Below, one piece after another: positions 1 through 8,969 of a stretch of 43,929 nt of DNA. This stretch comes from an uncultured Clostridia bacterium (GTDB lineage: Bacteria > Bacillota > Clostridia > Oscillospirales > Ruminococcaceae). Location: the NCBI GenBank assembly GCA_947307175.1, contig CAMZIK010000012.1:1-43929 (forward strand), given 5' to 3'. The notes under the pieces are model-generated. The model was given only the letters and a program-made list of their open reading frames with translations, was not told where the DNA came from and searched no databases. The first letter of the stretch is position 1, and each line of letters begins with the position of its first letter. The position numbers and the translations under genes are program-made.

Positions 1-782
1 AGAGCATAAGCGAACATATCGCAAGCCAGAACGGAAATATAGTTTATTTTAACGGTAAGGCAGTAAAGTACTTTAACGGCACCGGCGGAAGAATACTCCC
101 TGCTGACACCAAGGTGCTTCATAATGTTGACAAATACAACCCCAACAGAGATTACTATTATGTTATTACAGGTGCCAATACATTTATCAAGGTAACTCCC
201 GTATACTATTCCGACTCAGAGATAGCCGATATGAGATCATCTTCAGATCTTTTCAAGGATAAGTACGATATTACTTTCAGCCAGTCAAGAAGGATCTTTG
301 TAAACAAGAGCGCAAACGGAAGCGGTTATGAAGTCAGTGACACAGCCGGATTCAGGAATCACACCGATAATTCTTCCTGCAACGGCCAATATAGGGACGA
401 TATTTCCGAGATCACTCAGAGCTGGTACAATGGTAACATCAAAGGTATGAAAATAAAGTTCGATGATGTTAAAGCAATAGCTAAATACTGTTCGGAAAAG
501 GGCATCACTATCCGCTCACTGCTTAACAGCGTTGGCATTAACACCTCATCAGTTCCTCAGAACGCAAACCTCGTTACAAGCGAAGCTATCGACGGAAGTA
601 ACGGCCATGCAGACAGGGCCTTCAGAGAAGTCTATTATGAAAAGACTTTCTATATGGGCATCAACATCGACCAGGTCGGAGCAACTGAGCAGAAGTATCA
701 GCTCCTTGACTGCGGCTGGAATGCCTGGAAAGGCGGAGAAGAATGGAACTACGCACCCGGCGGAGCATTCTGCTGGATCTGA
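1..782 (+). CDS. Secreted hypothetical protein, C-terminal part (5' end outside window)
   Basis: The frame is open from the left edge (codons start at base 3) to the TGA at 780-782, so the true start lies upstream. No named domain is recognised. The C-terminal 200 residues are clearly paralogous to the end of the 523-residue secreted protein at 33847-35418. Shared elements are a DVKAIA...S.KGIT motif, a P.NANL/F.TS.A motif, and the final MGINIDQV...EEWNY.PGG block, which matches KGINIDEV...EEWNYIAGG. The paralogue has a signal peptide, so this protein is probably exported too. A hairpin terminator follows the stop. Function is unknown; the link to the SARP-type regulon at 32-41 kb is only by paralogy. 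Confidence 0.85.
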   Translation, partial: SISEHIASQNGNIVYFNGKAVKYFNGTGGRILPADTKVLHNVDKYNPNRDYYYVITGANTFIKVTPVYYSDSEIADMRSSSDLFKDKYDITFSQSRRIFVNKSANGSGYEVSDTAGFRNHTDNSSCNGQYRDDISEITQSWYNGNIKGMKIKFDDVKAIAKYCSEKGITIRSLLNSVGINTSSVPQNANLVTSEAIDGSNGHADRAFREVYYEKTFYMGINIDQVGATEQKYQLLDCGWNAWKGGEEWNYAPGGAFCWI

Positions 783-822
783 TAAGATAGCAATAAATCA
801 TACTGTGTTTGATAATTCAAAA

Positions 823-857
823 CAGCACTCGTACACAAAGTACGGGTGCTGCTTTTG
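823..857 (+). terminator. Rho-independent terminator after the secreted-protein gene
   Basis: The 12-base arm at 823-834 (CAGCACTCGTAC) pairs with 840-851 across a 5-base ACAAA loop, with one G-U pair, and is followed by a T-rich run (CTTTTGTTTT). It lies 40 bases after the stop codon. A similar hairpin is found at 41703-41740. Confidence 0.85.
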
Positions 858-954
858 TTTTAAACTATAGCGTATTCTCCGTATTACATTTTATCAGCAG
901 AAAAGAGAAATTACCATCGAAGGAACAAAGTCCCGTTTATTATCATTGACCGCA

Positions 955-3900
955 TTAGTTTTCAAGAAGCTGCTTTGCCTCTGCTATCTGCTTTGCAGCT
1001 TCGTCCGATACCGCACCTGTGCCGCCGAATACCGTAACGCTGCCTGCATTTTTAGCCTTTATGAATTGCTTCTGCGCCTGGTTCAGACTGTCCGATACAA
1101 GCAGCATCGGAGCCTTGTTCAGTGCCGCGTAAACGCCGCCTGCAAGAGCATCAGGGAAATCCTTGCCCGTTGCCGCGCAGATCATATCCCCCGTGAGATT
1201 ATCAGCAAACTTCTCGTTTACCGCCACGCATGTCTCATATCTGTTTGCACCGCTGATCCTGTCTATCTGCTCAATGCCCAGCGCAGTGGCTGCCTTTTGC
1301 ATCATATCATCTGATATCACACCGCTGCCGCCGATAACATAGGCATTCTTTACGCACTCAAGCTCTTTGAGCGACTCAAGATACTTCGCCGTTTCAGCGT
1401 TCATCTCACCGTCTTTGTTCAGATAGATCACAGGAGCCTTCCTGATAGCTGCCACAGAGCTTACTGAAAGCGCATCTGCGTAATCAAGACCGTATACAAA
1501 GAAGATCTCTTCCGGTGCGCTGCCGAGCTTTTCAGCAATAGCTGCCGCAGTCGAGAAACGTGAGCTTCCTGCGATCCTCTCAACCGCAAGACCTGCACCT
1601 TTCAGCTCGTCCTCTGCCTCCTTGCTGACAGCACCCTCGCCGCCGAGTATTATCACGTTCTTTGCCTTGAGCCTTTTTATCTCGTCAAATGTATCCTTGT
1701 TAAGAGCGCCGTTTCCTGTAAGAAGGATAGGAGCATTGAACTTGTAAGCAAGAGGTACACCTGCAAGTGCATCAGCATAATTCATACCATTTGCAAGTAT
1801 GACAGTTTCCGCAGATGCGCAGCTGACTGCCGAGATCTTTGCTGCGGTAGTAAAACGGCTGCTGCCTGCTATGCGCAGTATCTCACCGATCTTTGCAGTA
1901 TCAACAACAGCAATATCACTTGCCTCACCGTAGTTCATACGGTCAAAATACCATTCCTGGTCATCGCGTACTTTCGTGTAGCCGCTTACCTGTACCTCAT
2001 AGGTCTTTTCACCCTGTACACCGTGAGCGATAAGCGTCGTACCTGCACCTGTCGTCAAGGATTCCTTCCAGTCCTTTTCACCCTTTACACGGTACTGTAT
2101 GCGGTAGCCCGATGGGCAGCTCTCGCTCTGGTCGCCGATCTCAACGATCAACCGTGTTCCGTCAGCCTTAACGCTCTTTATTTCGGGTTTAGCGGGAACT
2201 ATAACAAATGCTTCCCTCGGCTCATAGCTGATGCTGACCTTGTTGCCCTTTGCTTTTGCAGTTACAGATGCAAGACCGCACTTGATGTTGTCGCTGTAAA
2301 TAAGCTCAAAATCCTCGCCCTCAACAAGCGGTTCAGGCATACTTTCGCCCGAAACACCCGTACACGGCTTTATCTCCTCGCCCGTGTAAGGGAAGACTCT
2401 TATATCCGTCTTTCCGTCAAACGGGAAAACAATATCGTTAAAGCTTGCCTTTGTTACAAGTGCCGTCTCTGAGTAGGTGCCTATGCCTTTAACGGTGAAG
2501 TATATCCTTGATTTTTTGGAGACACCGTCTTTGCAGGTGATCTTATAGGTCGTCGGGTCGGGACCTGCCTCGCCCTCGTGGTAGACCTCGTCCTCACCGC
2601 ACGGGAGAATACCCCACTTCACATTTTCTTGTGTGATCTTTGGTATCCTGTCCATAGCAGTGTGCAGCAGGAATCTGAGAGTCGTGCTGTTGTGCGATTC
2701 TGTGCCTGCATAAAGCACCCTGTTGTTTTTAAGCTCAAATATCGTGTCGGTGCCAAGTCTCTGAACATAGCCCTTTATCGGGAAATTATCAAAATTCACC
2801 GTACTCAGATTGTCCTCGCCGCCGAGAACATTTTTAGAGTACTCCTCCTTCTGAAGCTCGTCCAGGTCTTTGTAATCTCTCCATTCACCATCCTTGAGAA
2901 GATAGCTCTCACCCATGTTGATGATACCCTTGAACGATGTCTGTCCCTGTTCGGAGTTGTTTTCGCTCGGCAGATTCATAACATACTTTCCGTCCTCGGT
3001 CTTTTGTGTAACAACGATAGAGTAGCCCTGATACTTTGTCAGCATAAAATCATTCGAGCCGTTTCCGCTGACGTCAAAATAAATATCAAAATCCTTCAGG
3101 TCTTCCTTGTGGAATCCGCTGTACTCATACTTTATATTCTTTTCAGCGACCTTGATGCCGTCTGTCGGCTTGTCTGATGACTCATCAAGCAGATACACAT
3201 CGTAAGTCACCTCTGTGTTGGGGTAGACCGTAAAGCAAGATACCTGTTTGAGCACCTCATCATGCGCTACCACAAACTTGTTTGCCATCTTTACCTCGTC
3301 ATCGAATTTAGCCGCTGTCGGCAGGGCAGTAGGCATATAGTCGTGCTGGTCTATACCGTTGACTTCCTCATTGCTTTGCTCAACAACATAGCTTACGGGT
3401 GATGACATTGACTTATCGTAATACGAGAGCCAGAAATATCCCGTGTGAACGCCGTTTTCCTCAACGCCCCACGAAGCTCCGCCCTTGTCGGGGAATGAAT
3501 TTGCGCCGCTTCCCCAGCTGTTTTTCACCAGCCACGCACCGTTTGCAGGCGGCTGCTTGTTGATAACAACATCCTTGCCGTCTCGCATTTTCATTTCCAT
3601 AGTTCCCTCAATAAAGTTCTCCTTGGGATAATTGTCGTCCCAGCCTACTATGGTCACGGCGTGGTTGGTAAGTGTCGGGATATATGTGTAGTGCGCCCAG
3701 TTATCGCTTATGTACCGTCCGTCCGAGTTATCGCCGGGCATTGATGAATCTGCCAGGAAGGATATCTGAACAGCGCGAAGGTTCAGCAGCTCCTGCTTGA
3801 TAGCCTTTGTGCCCTCCTCTTTATAAGTATAGTATCCGTTCTCGTCAATATAATGTGTCTCGGGAAGAGTATGTGTCTCTTTGATCGAGTAATCGCTTTC

Positions 3901-4668
3901 AAAGCGGTACTCATCAGGTATCGTCCAGTCGTCAGCCTCGCTGTACGAATACTTTTGCAGCGAGCCGTCCATCCACCTTGAAACGACCGTAGCCTCCTTG
4001 CCGTGATACTCAAAGAACTTGTTGCTGCTCTCGTGGCTCGGTCCGATGCCCTGAGCAAGAGCGCAGGTCGAGAACATTGCGTTTCCGCCTCTGTTCATAA
4101 ACTCAGTAAGGCTTTCAGTGTAGTTCATAAAGTCAGGTACGAACTGTCCCTCGCCGTTCTGCGGGCTGCTGGGGTCATTGAGCGCCCTTGCGGAGAACCA
4201 CGCCAGCTGCTTTTCCGAAAGATCGAGTGTTTCCGCTGTTGCAGGCTTTCCGTCTGCACCGTTGAGCCCTGCACCGAGTATGCTCGATTCGATAGCTGCA
4301 ATAGTCGCAAAGCTCCAGCAGGTGCCGAATGGTGCCTGCGAGCGTACAGGTGTTGAGTAGCTTTTGCCGTTCACATTACGCAGATCAAACTTCTGCGAAT
4401 CCACGCTGTAGCCCTTTGTCAGCTCCTTTGTATCCACCTTTGGCGCGTTGATCGCAGGCTGCTTAACAGATCGCAGAGATGTGTTTTGCGCAGCGTGCTG
4501 CAGCTCGTCCTGCGTTATGCGCAGCTCAAATGTTCCCGTGCCGTCTGATGCAGCGCTTTGCGAGGTATCCGTCTGCTGCGCACGGTCAAATGCCGCACTG
4601 CAAGATATCGCAAAGCTCTGACCGACCGTCAGCATAGCGATAAGCAGTGCCAATGCTTTTTTACCCAT
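955..4668 (-). CDS. Secreted papain-like (C1) cysteine protease with C-terminal CWB2 cell-wall-binding repeats
   Basis: 1237 residues. An N-terminal signal peptide (about residues 1-25) is followed by a C1A peptidase domain (about 90-440). The catalytic residues are visible: Gln111 and Cys117 in SQAPFGTCWSF, His336 in NHAVTIVGWDD, and Asn383 in VKNSWG. A beta-rich middle part (about 440-930) probably contains a lectin-like and an Fn3-like segment. The last 290 residues hold three CWB2 (PF04122-type) repeats starting with RIAGSSRFTTA, RIAGSSRFSTA and RISGANRYETC. It is therefore an exported protease held non-covalently on the cell wall. The ATG at 4668 follows GGAG with good spacing, and a sigma-70 promoter lies at 4760-4788. 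It is convergent with the gene at 1-782. The exact boundaries of the middle domains are uncertain. An orphan CWB2 piece related to its C-terminus is found at 33344-33724. Confidence 0.93.
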   Translation of the reverse strand: MGKKALALLIAMLTVGQSFAISCSAAFDRAQQTDTSQSAASDGTGTFELRITQDELQHAAQNTSLRSVKQPAINAPKVDTKELTKGYSVDSQKFDLRNVNGKSYSTPVRSQAPFGTCWSFATIAAIESSILGAGLNGADGKPATAETLDLSEKQLAWFSARALNDPSSPQNGEGQFVPDFMNYTESLTEFMNRGGNAMFSTCALAQGIGPSHESSNKFFEYHGKEATVVSRWMDGSLQKYSYSEADDWTIPDEYRFESDYSIKETHTLPETHYIDENGYYTYKEEGTKAIKQELLNLRAVQISFLADSSMPGDNSDGRYISDNWAHYTYIPTLTNHAVTIVGWDDNYPKENFIEGTMEMKMRDGKDVVINKQPPANGAWLVKNSWGSGANSFPDKGGASWGVEENGVHTGYFWLSYYDKSMSSPVSYVVEQSNEEVNGIDQHDYMPTALPTAAKFDDEVKMANKFVVAHDEVLKQVSCFTVYPNTEVTYDVYLLDESSDKPTDGIKVAEKNIKYEYSGFHKEDLKDFDIYFDVSGNGSNDFMLTKYQGYSIVVTQKTEDGKYVMNLPSENNSEQGQTSFKGIINMGESYLLKDGEWRDYKDLDELQKEEYSKNVLGGEDNLSTVNFDNFPIKGYVQRLGTDTIFELKNNRVLYAGTESHNSTTLRFLLHTAMDRIPKITQENVKWGILPCGEDEVYHEGEAGPDPTTYKITCKDGVSKKSRIYFTVKGIGTYSETALVTKASFNDIVFPFDGKTDIRVFPYTGEEIKPCTGVSGESMPEPLVEGEDFELIYSDNIKCGLASVTAKAKGNKVSISYEPREAFVIVPAKPEIKSVKADGTRLIVEIGDQSESCPSGYRIQYRVKGEKDWKESLTTGAGTTLIAHGVQGEKTYEVQVSGYTKVRDDQEWYFDRMNYGEASDIAVVDTAKIGEILRIAGSSRFTTAAKISAVSCASAETVILANGMNYADALAGVPLAYKFNAPILLTGNGALNKDTFDEIKRLKAKNVIILGGEGAVSKEAEDELKGAGLAVERIAGSSRFSTAAAIAEKLGSAPEEIFFVYGLDYADALSVSSVAAIRKAPVIYLNKDGEMNAETAKYLESLKELECVKNAYVIGGSGVISDDMMQKAATALGIEQIDRISGANRYETCVAVNEKFADNLTGDMICAATGKDFPDALAGGVYAALNKAPMLLVSDSLNQAQKQFIKAKNAGSVTVFGGTGAVSDEAAKQIAEAKQLLEN

Positions 4669-4759
4669 AGTTCCAACTCCTTTTAAATATCGTTGCTACC
4701 GTGGTTTTCTTATCACTGTGAGGCTCATTGTACAAAAACGTTAAATCTTCGTTCATATA

Positions 4760-4788
4760 ATTGTATCACATTATTTCACGTTTGTCAA
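4760..4788 (-). promoter_or_regulatory. Sigma-70 promoter of the C1 protease gene
   Basis: On the minus strand, TTGACA (4783-4788) and TACAAT (4760-4765) are separated by 17 bases. It lies about 90 bases upstream of the protease ATG. Confidence 0.75.
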
Positions 4789-4849
4789 CAGATATACGCA
4801 ATCGGCAAAACAAATAACGTTTTTTCACTCCGACAGTTTCCGTCTGCCG

Positions 4850-4878
4850 TTGCAGCTGTGCTGCGAATGTGCTATACT
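4850..4878 (+). promoter_or_regulatory. Putative sigma-70 promoter ahead of the sigma-factor remnant
   Basis: TTGCAG (4850-4855) and TATACT (4873-4878) are 17 bases apart. The 150-base leader that follows contains a perfect 8-bp inverted repeat (TGCACAAA at 4916-4923 and TTTGTGCA at 4938-4945). Nothing else was recognised in the 4669-5031 gap. Confidence 0.55.
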
Positions 4879-5031
4879 TGATATACCGACAATCGAGAAT
4901 ACACAATGTCTATCCTGCACAAATGGAGTGATATCTGTTTGTGCATTATGCAGAAAATGCCCGCAAACCACTAATCATAGCGCCCGTTTTCAGTCTATGT
5001 ATTCAGATAGTTCTGATGAAAGGGGTATGCT

Positions 5032-5172
5032 ATGCAAATAGATCTGGACAGCTTCATAGTCTGGCTTCTGACACAGCTTGACACCGATTCGGGCGACGCT
5101 GAACGTGAGGCGCGCATTTACGAACGGGTATTTTCAAAAAACGAGGAGACACAAAATGATGAACAAAAATGA
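5032..5172 (+). CDS. Small acidic protein (46 residues) overlapping the sigma-factor remnant
   Basis: ATG at 5032 follows AAAGGGG with 5-6 bases spacing. The peptide starts MQIDLDSFIVWLLTQ and is rich in Asp and Glu. Its TGA at 5170-5172 overlaps the start of the sigma-factor remnant (5156) by 17 bases, a spacing that suggests translational coupling. I do not recognise a family. A small protein encoded just before an ECF sigma factor could be co-regulated with it, but that is inference. Confidence 0.5.
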   Translation: MQIDLDSFIVWLLTQLDTDSGDAEREARIYERVFSKNEETQNDEQK

Positions 5173-6196
5173 GATTACCAAGCTTGCAGAAAAAGCGAGA
5201 CAGGGTAATAAAACGGCGTTTGAAAAGCTGTATAAGGAGTTTTACCCAAAGCTCTATTACTTTGTAAAGCAAAATGTCAGCGCACCCGATGCAGCCGAGG
5301 ATATCACCGCCGAGACCTTTTGCTCGGCAATGGAGCATATAAATGAACTGCATTCAAGCGAATCCTTCGTTGGCTGGCTTTACTGCATTGCCTATCACAA
5401 GTGTATGGACTACAATAAGAAAACCGCACTTGACCGAAAATGCCTTGCCGCGCTGCTTTTTTCGGGAGTGCTGCTGTGTGCTGTTGTTTGCTGTGCGCTG
5501 CTTATGCTCCGCCAGACATTCAACCGCAAGATCGAATTAATGTACGACACCATTGGTCACTTTGAATTTATGACCACGGCTGACAGACAGGACCTCATAG
5601 CTGCGTTTACAGGCGATGACACTGTCACAGGAAAAATGGACGTAATGGGTACAATGGGTATCGGCAATATGAAGTTCGAGTACGGAATCCTCGATGATCC
5701 TCACAATTTGTCGCATATTCCATTGGAGGCAGGTCATATGCCAAGGGAAAAAGGCGAAATAATGATCGACCGCGGCGTGCTTGATAAGCTCGGATTTTTT
5801 GGCGGTGTCGGTGATACCATAGAACTTGATAAGGGTAAATATACGATAGTCGGAGTAACGGCAAAAGATAAATCCTCCGGCAGAAGCATATATGGCTACA
5901 GACAGGGTTCTGTACTTAAACAACTTGAAAATGCGGAATCCAACTATTACGCATCAGATGATGATAAAAAGATCAGTGAACACAATATTCCTCTTATCTT
6001 CATAAGCGAAAAGGAAAACCAAGAGCCGCTGTACACATGGGTAATGTTGTACAATATCCGTGGTATAGATCATAACACGACAGACAAGGATAAAATATAT
6101 TCGCTGAATATAAATAAACATCTGCAGAAAGAGGGTTTGCCATCCATTCCCGCAGGAAACTTCCCGCTATTCGAAAGAGTATTAGATACTGTATGA
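5156..6196 (+). pseudogene. Chimeric ORF: ECF sigma factor region 2 fused in frame to an FtsX-like ABC permease fragment
   Basis: ATG at 5156 has GAGGAG 7 bases upstream. About the first 80 codons are a typical sigma-70 region 2 (ARQGNKTAFEKLYKEFYPKL, then DAAEDITAETFCSAM and GWLYCIAYHKCMDYN). No region 4 follows. From about residue 84 the frame runs into a membrane helix (CLAALLFSGVLLCAVVCCALL) and then an extracellular domain like MacB/FtsX permeases (PLEAGHMPREKGEIMIDRG, then GDTIELDKGKYTIVGV). It stops without the three C-terminal helices expected of FtsX permeases. The last codons may be an out-of-frame reading of the McrC-like remnant. The helix could instead start an anti-sigma factor. 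Either way, neither parent gene is complete, so a deletion fusion (or an assembly chimera) is the simplest reading. Confidence 0.75.
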
Positions 6197-6430
6197 AAGC
6201 GCTTAATAATGCGAGAACTGTTACATTGAGCCGAAATCAATTTGTAAGTATTAAAGTCAATGGATTGTATTCGTATTATAAGAAACCAATCCAGCTTGCA
6301 AAACTAATTTGTGAAAAAGGTCGTTTGTCAGCATCGTATAATGATGTTAATGAGTACAAGATACTGCCATATGCAATAAATATGGAATCTCTTTTTGAAT
6401 ACTATATTCGTTATCAGATACGAAAGCAAG
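6163..6430 (+). pseudogene. C-terminal fragment of a McrC-like restriction subunit
   Basis: The frame containing ATG 6193 reads KKPIQLAKLICEKG...ILPYAINMESLFEYYI. This resembles the McrC (PF10117) stretch in which a 'P.alelAklIL' helix precedes 'F.fDMn.LFE.yv'. The same frame can be read back to about 6163 (KSIRYCMKALNNA). The catalytic C-terminal nuclease part is absent: after about 6430 the homology jumps to an ATP-grasp protein in another frame. No McrB gene is nearby. It is probably a relic of a lost McrBC-type defence locus. Assignment is by motif recall only. Confidence 0.5.
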
Positions 6431-6431
6431 A

Positions 6432-7388
6432 TGTCTATTCAGGCAGGAACAGTCCGCTGAGAATATGTTCGGTGAATCGGAAAATCGGCTGTTGGTACAG
6501 GAGCGTATTTTCGGCGAAGAGTATATCGTGAACACGATCAGCCGAAAGGGTATACCTGCGTTGACATCCGTGTTCCGCTATCATAAAAAACAGATGCCTT
6601 CGGGGTCGATCATTTACAGGGGACTGGAATCGGTCACGGAACTCGGCAGAAAGGAAACGGAGCTTGTTGAATACGCTTTTCGTGCGGTCAAGGCTCTCGG
6701 CATCACCGACGGACCTGTTCACGGAGAGTATATGATCGATGAAAAAGGTCCTGTGCTTATCGAGGCAAACTGCCGTGTGATGGGAGGAAGCGCTCCTGCG
6801 GGATTTCTCGATAAAGTGTTCGGATATCACGAAACGGATATAGCACTTGATTGTATGCTTGATACCGAGCATCATAAAGAATTTCTGAAAAAGCCGTACC
6901 GCCCGCTGATAAAAGGATATGTAAAGGATTTTTATTCCGACAGCGACAGAACTATTTCTTCGTCGGGCATAATCCCGATTCTTCTAAATATGAAAAGTTA
7001 TTATTCCGGGTGGGTGGAGAACGCCGGGAAAACCGACAGCATCCGTGAGACGATCGATCTTGAAACAGAAACAGGCTGTGTCTATCTTATTCACGACGAC
7101 CCTGAAATATCCAAAAGGGATTTTGATACACTTATGCTGATCGAGGAAGAATATCCGAATCTTCTGCACTCGGATGCACCTCTGTTCCTTCCGCCCGAAA
7201 ACGAGTCGGAGCTTACAAAGCAGATCACGGACATTCTGAAATGCGATTCCGAAACGCTGATCAACGATATTATCAGATACTACAAAAACGGTTCTGAAGG
7301 TGATCCGATCGTTCCGGAAAAACTGTTGAATGCAGATCCCTATAACCGTGAGATAATGGAATTGCTGAAAGGTATAAGCGGGAGGTAG
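6432..7388 (+). pseudogene. N-truncated ATP-grasp ligase
   Basis: Homology to ATP-grasp amino-acid/peptide ligases begins about 6432 (RQEQSAENMFGESENRLLVQ), upstream of the first ATG at 6465, and ends at the TAG at 7386-7388. The central and C-terminal ATP-grasp motifs are present: VQERIFGEEYIVNT, GPVHGEYMIDEKGPVLIEAN (metal-binding Glu and Asn), then a C-terminal lid domain. The N-terminal preATP-grasp and half of the ATP-binding domain are missing, and no ribosome binding site precedes ATG 6465. It abuts the McrC-like remnant at a clear break. A short expressed protein from 6465 cannot be excluded, but it would lack the nucleotide-binding lysines. Confidence 0.7.
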
Positions 7389-7629
7389 TTTTATCCTGCC
7401 TTTCACGCCTCAACAAAGAGAAAGAAGCTCGACAGGTGGTTGACTTCTTTCCGGTACTATGCCCTGGCTGCTTGACTGTCTTTTGACCGCCTGATCTGTT
7501 CACCGTGTGTTCATCCTGGACGATGCCATCAATATATCCCGATCACTTTGTATATGACTGGGTATATTCATCAGATGCCATAGTTTTGACGAATAGACAA
7601 TAGATTTGATAGAAAGTAATGCTGATAAA

Positions 7630-7638
7630 TGATATAAT
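7630..7638 (+). promoter_or_regulatory. Extended -10 promoter for the iron ADH / SDR pair
   Basis: TGATATAAT (extended TGn plus TATAAT at 7633-7638) lies about 145 bases before the dehydrogenase start. A good -35 is not evident. The leader contains a 7-bp hairpin (GATCTGC at 7690-7696 with GCAGATC at 7703-7709). The rest of the 7389-7781 gap shows no gene that I recognise. Confidence 0.5.
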
Positions 7639-7781
7639 AAGATAAGATCGTTATTTGTATTTTGTCAAATATTGAAACGATAAGGAACGGATCTGCACAG
7701 CCGCAGATCAAGGCAATGTTATGGACAGAAAATCTTATGCCGTTCAGGCAGACTCAAAAACAAGACAGGAGGAACATCTTT

Positions 7782-8960
7782 ATGGAAAACTTCAATTTCT
7801 ACAGCCCGACAGAATTCGTATTCGGAAAAGGCCGTGCAGCCCAAGCCGGTCATTATGTGAAGAAGTACGGCGGCAGCAAGGTGCTGATCCACTACGGCGG
7901 CGGTTCGGCAGTGAAGTCAGGACTTATCGGCACAGTCAAAAAGTCTCTCGATGATGCAGGCGTACAATACTGCGAGCTTGGCGGCGTAATGCCCAATCCA
8001 CGTGACACGCTGGTATATGAGGGAATTGAGATGTGCAGAAGCGAAGGTGTTGACTTCATTCTTGCAGTCGGCGGCGGCTCGGTAATAGACTCGTCTAAGG
8101 CGATCGCAATAGGCGTTCCTTACAGCGGAGACTTCTGGGATATGTACAGCGGAAAGGCTGTCGAGAAGGCTTTGCCTGTGGCTACGGTGCTTACTATCGC
8201 AGCGGCAGGCAGCGAGGGTTCGGGAGACTCGGTCATAACAAAACAGGACGGAATGCTCAAGAGAGGCACGGGTTCTGATCTGCTGAGACCGAAATTCTCG
8301 ATAATGGATCCTGCACTCACACAGACGCTTCCTGCATATCAGACTGCGTGCGGAGCGACCGACATCATGGCGCACGTTTTTGAGCGCTATTTCACAAACA
8401 CCACTGAGGTCGAGATAACTGACCGTCTTTGTGAAGCGGTGCTGCTGACGATGATAAAAGAAACGCCGCGAGTTATCGCTGACCCTGACAACTATGAAGC
8501 CCGTGCGAACATCATGTGGGCGGGAACAGTCGCTCATACAAATATCTGCGGCGTAGGACGCCAGCAGGACTGGAACAGCCACGGAATAGAGCATGAGCTT
8601 TCGGGACTGTACGATGTTGCTCACGGTGCTGGACTTGCGGTTATCATGCCTGCCTGGATGGAGTATGTTCACAAGCATAATGTGATGCGTTTCTGCCAGA
8701 TGGCAACGCGTGTTTTCGGCTGTCAGATGAATTTTGAAGACCCTGAAGCGACTGCACTTGAAGGCATACACAAATTCCGTGTGTTCCTCAGGAGCATCGG
8801 TATGCCGATCAATTTTGCTGAGCTTGGAGCAAAGGAAGAGGACATACCCGTGCTTGTTGAGAAATTCGGCATTGGAGACGGAAAAACAGGCGGATTCATG
8901 CAGCTGGACGCACACGACATTACCGAGATATACACAATAGCGGCGCACGCTGAACTGTAA
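7782..8960 (+). CDS. Iron-containing alcohol dehydrogenase (BdhA/YqhD-like)
   Basis: 392 residues from ATG 7782, which follows AGGAGG (7767-7772); an upstream in-frame extension to 7662 lacks such a site. The NAD(P)-binding motif GGGS is at about 97-100. The metal-site region is present: GATDIMAHVFERY supplies Asp and His, and DWNSHGIEHELSGLYDVAHG supplies further His residues. The sequence resembles butanol dehydrogenase / YqhD-type enzymes, which reduce aldehydes with NAD(P)H in the cytosol. It is followed after 9 bases by an SDR-type epimerase gene, so the two are probably co-transcribed. The physiological aldehyde cannot be read from the sequence. Confidence 0.92.
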   Translation: MENFNFYSPTEFVFGKGRAAQAGHYVKKYGGSKVLIHYGGGSAVKSGLIGTVKKSLDDAGVQYCELGGVMPNPRDTLVYEGIEMCRSEGVDFILAVGGGSVIDSSKAIAIGVPYSGDFWDMYSGKAVEKALPVATVLTIAAAGSEGSGDSVITKQDGMLKRGTGSDLLRPKFSIMDPALTQTLPAYQTACGATDIMAHVFERYFTNTTEVEITDRLCEAVLLTMIKETPRVIADPDNYEARANIMWAGTVAHTNICGVGRQQDWNSHGIEHELSGLYDVAHGAGLAVIMPAWMEYVHKHNVMRFCQMATRVFGCQMNFEDPEATALEGIHKFRVFLRSIGMPINFAELGAKEEDIPVLVEKFGIGDGKTGGFMQLDAHDITEIYTIAAHAEL

Positions 8961-8969
8961 GGAGGACTT

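Noticed and set aside
4916..4945. Inverted repeat TGCACAAA...TTTGTGCA as a riboswitch or terminator
   Set aside because: Only 8 bp with a 14-base loop, no T run and no conserved riboswitch features; left as a note in the leader of the sigma-factor remnant.
7662..7781. 40-codon N-terminal extension of the iron alcohol dehydrogenase
   Set aside because: The AGGAGG directly before ATG 7782 and the normal family N-terminus there make the upstream start unlikely.
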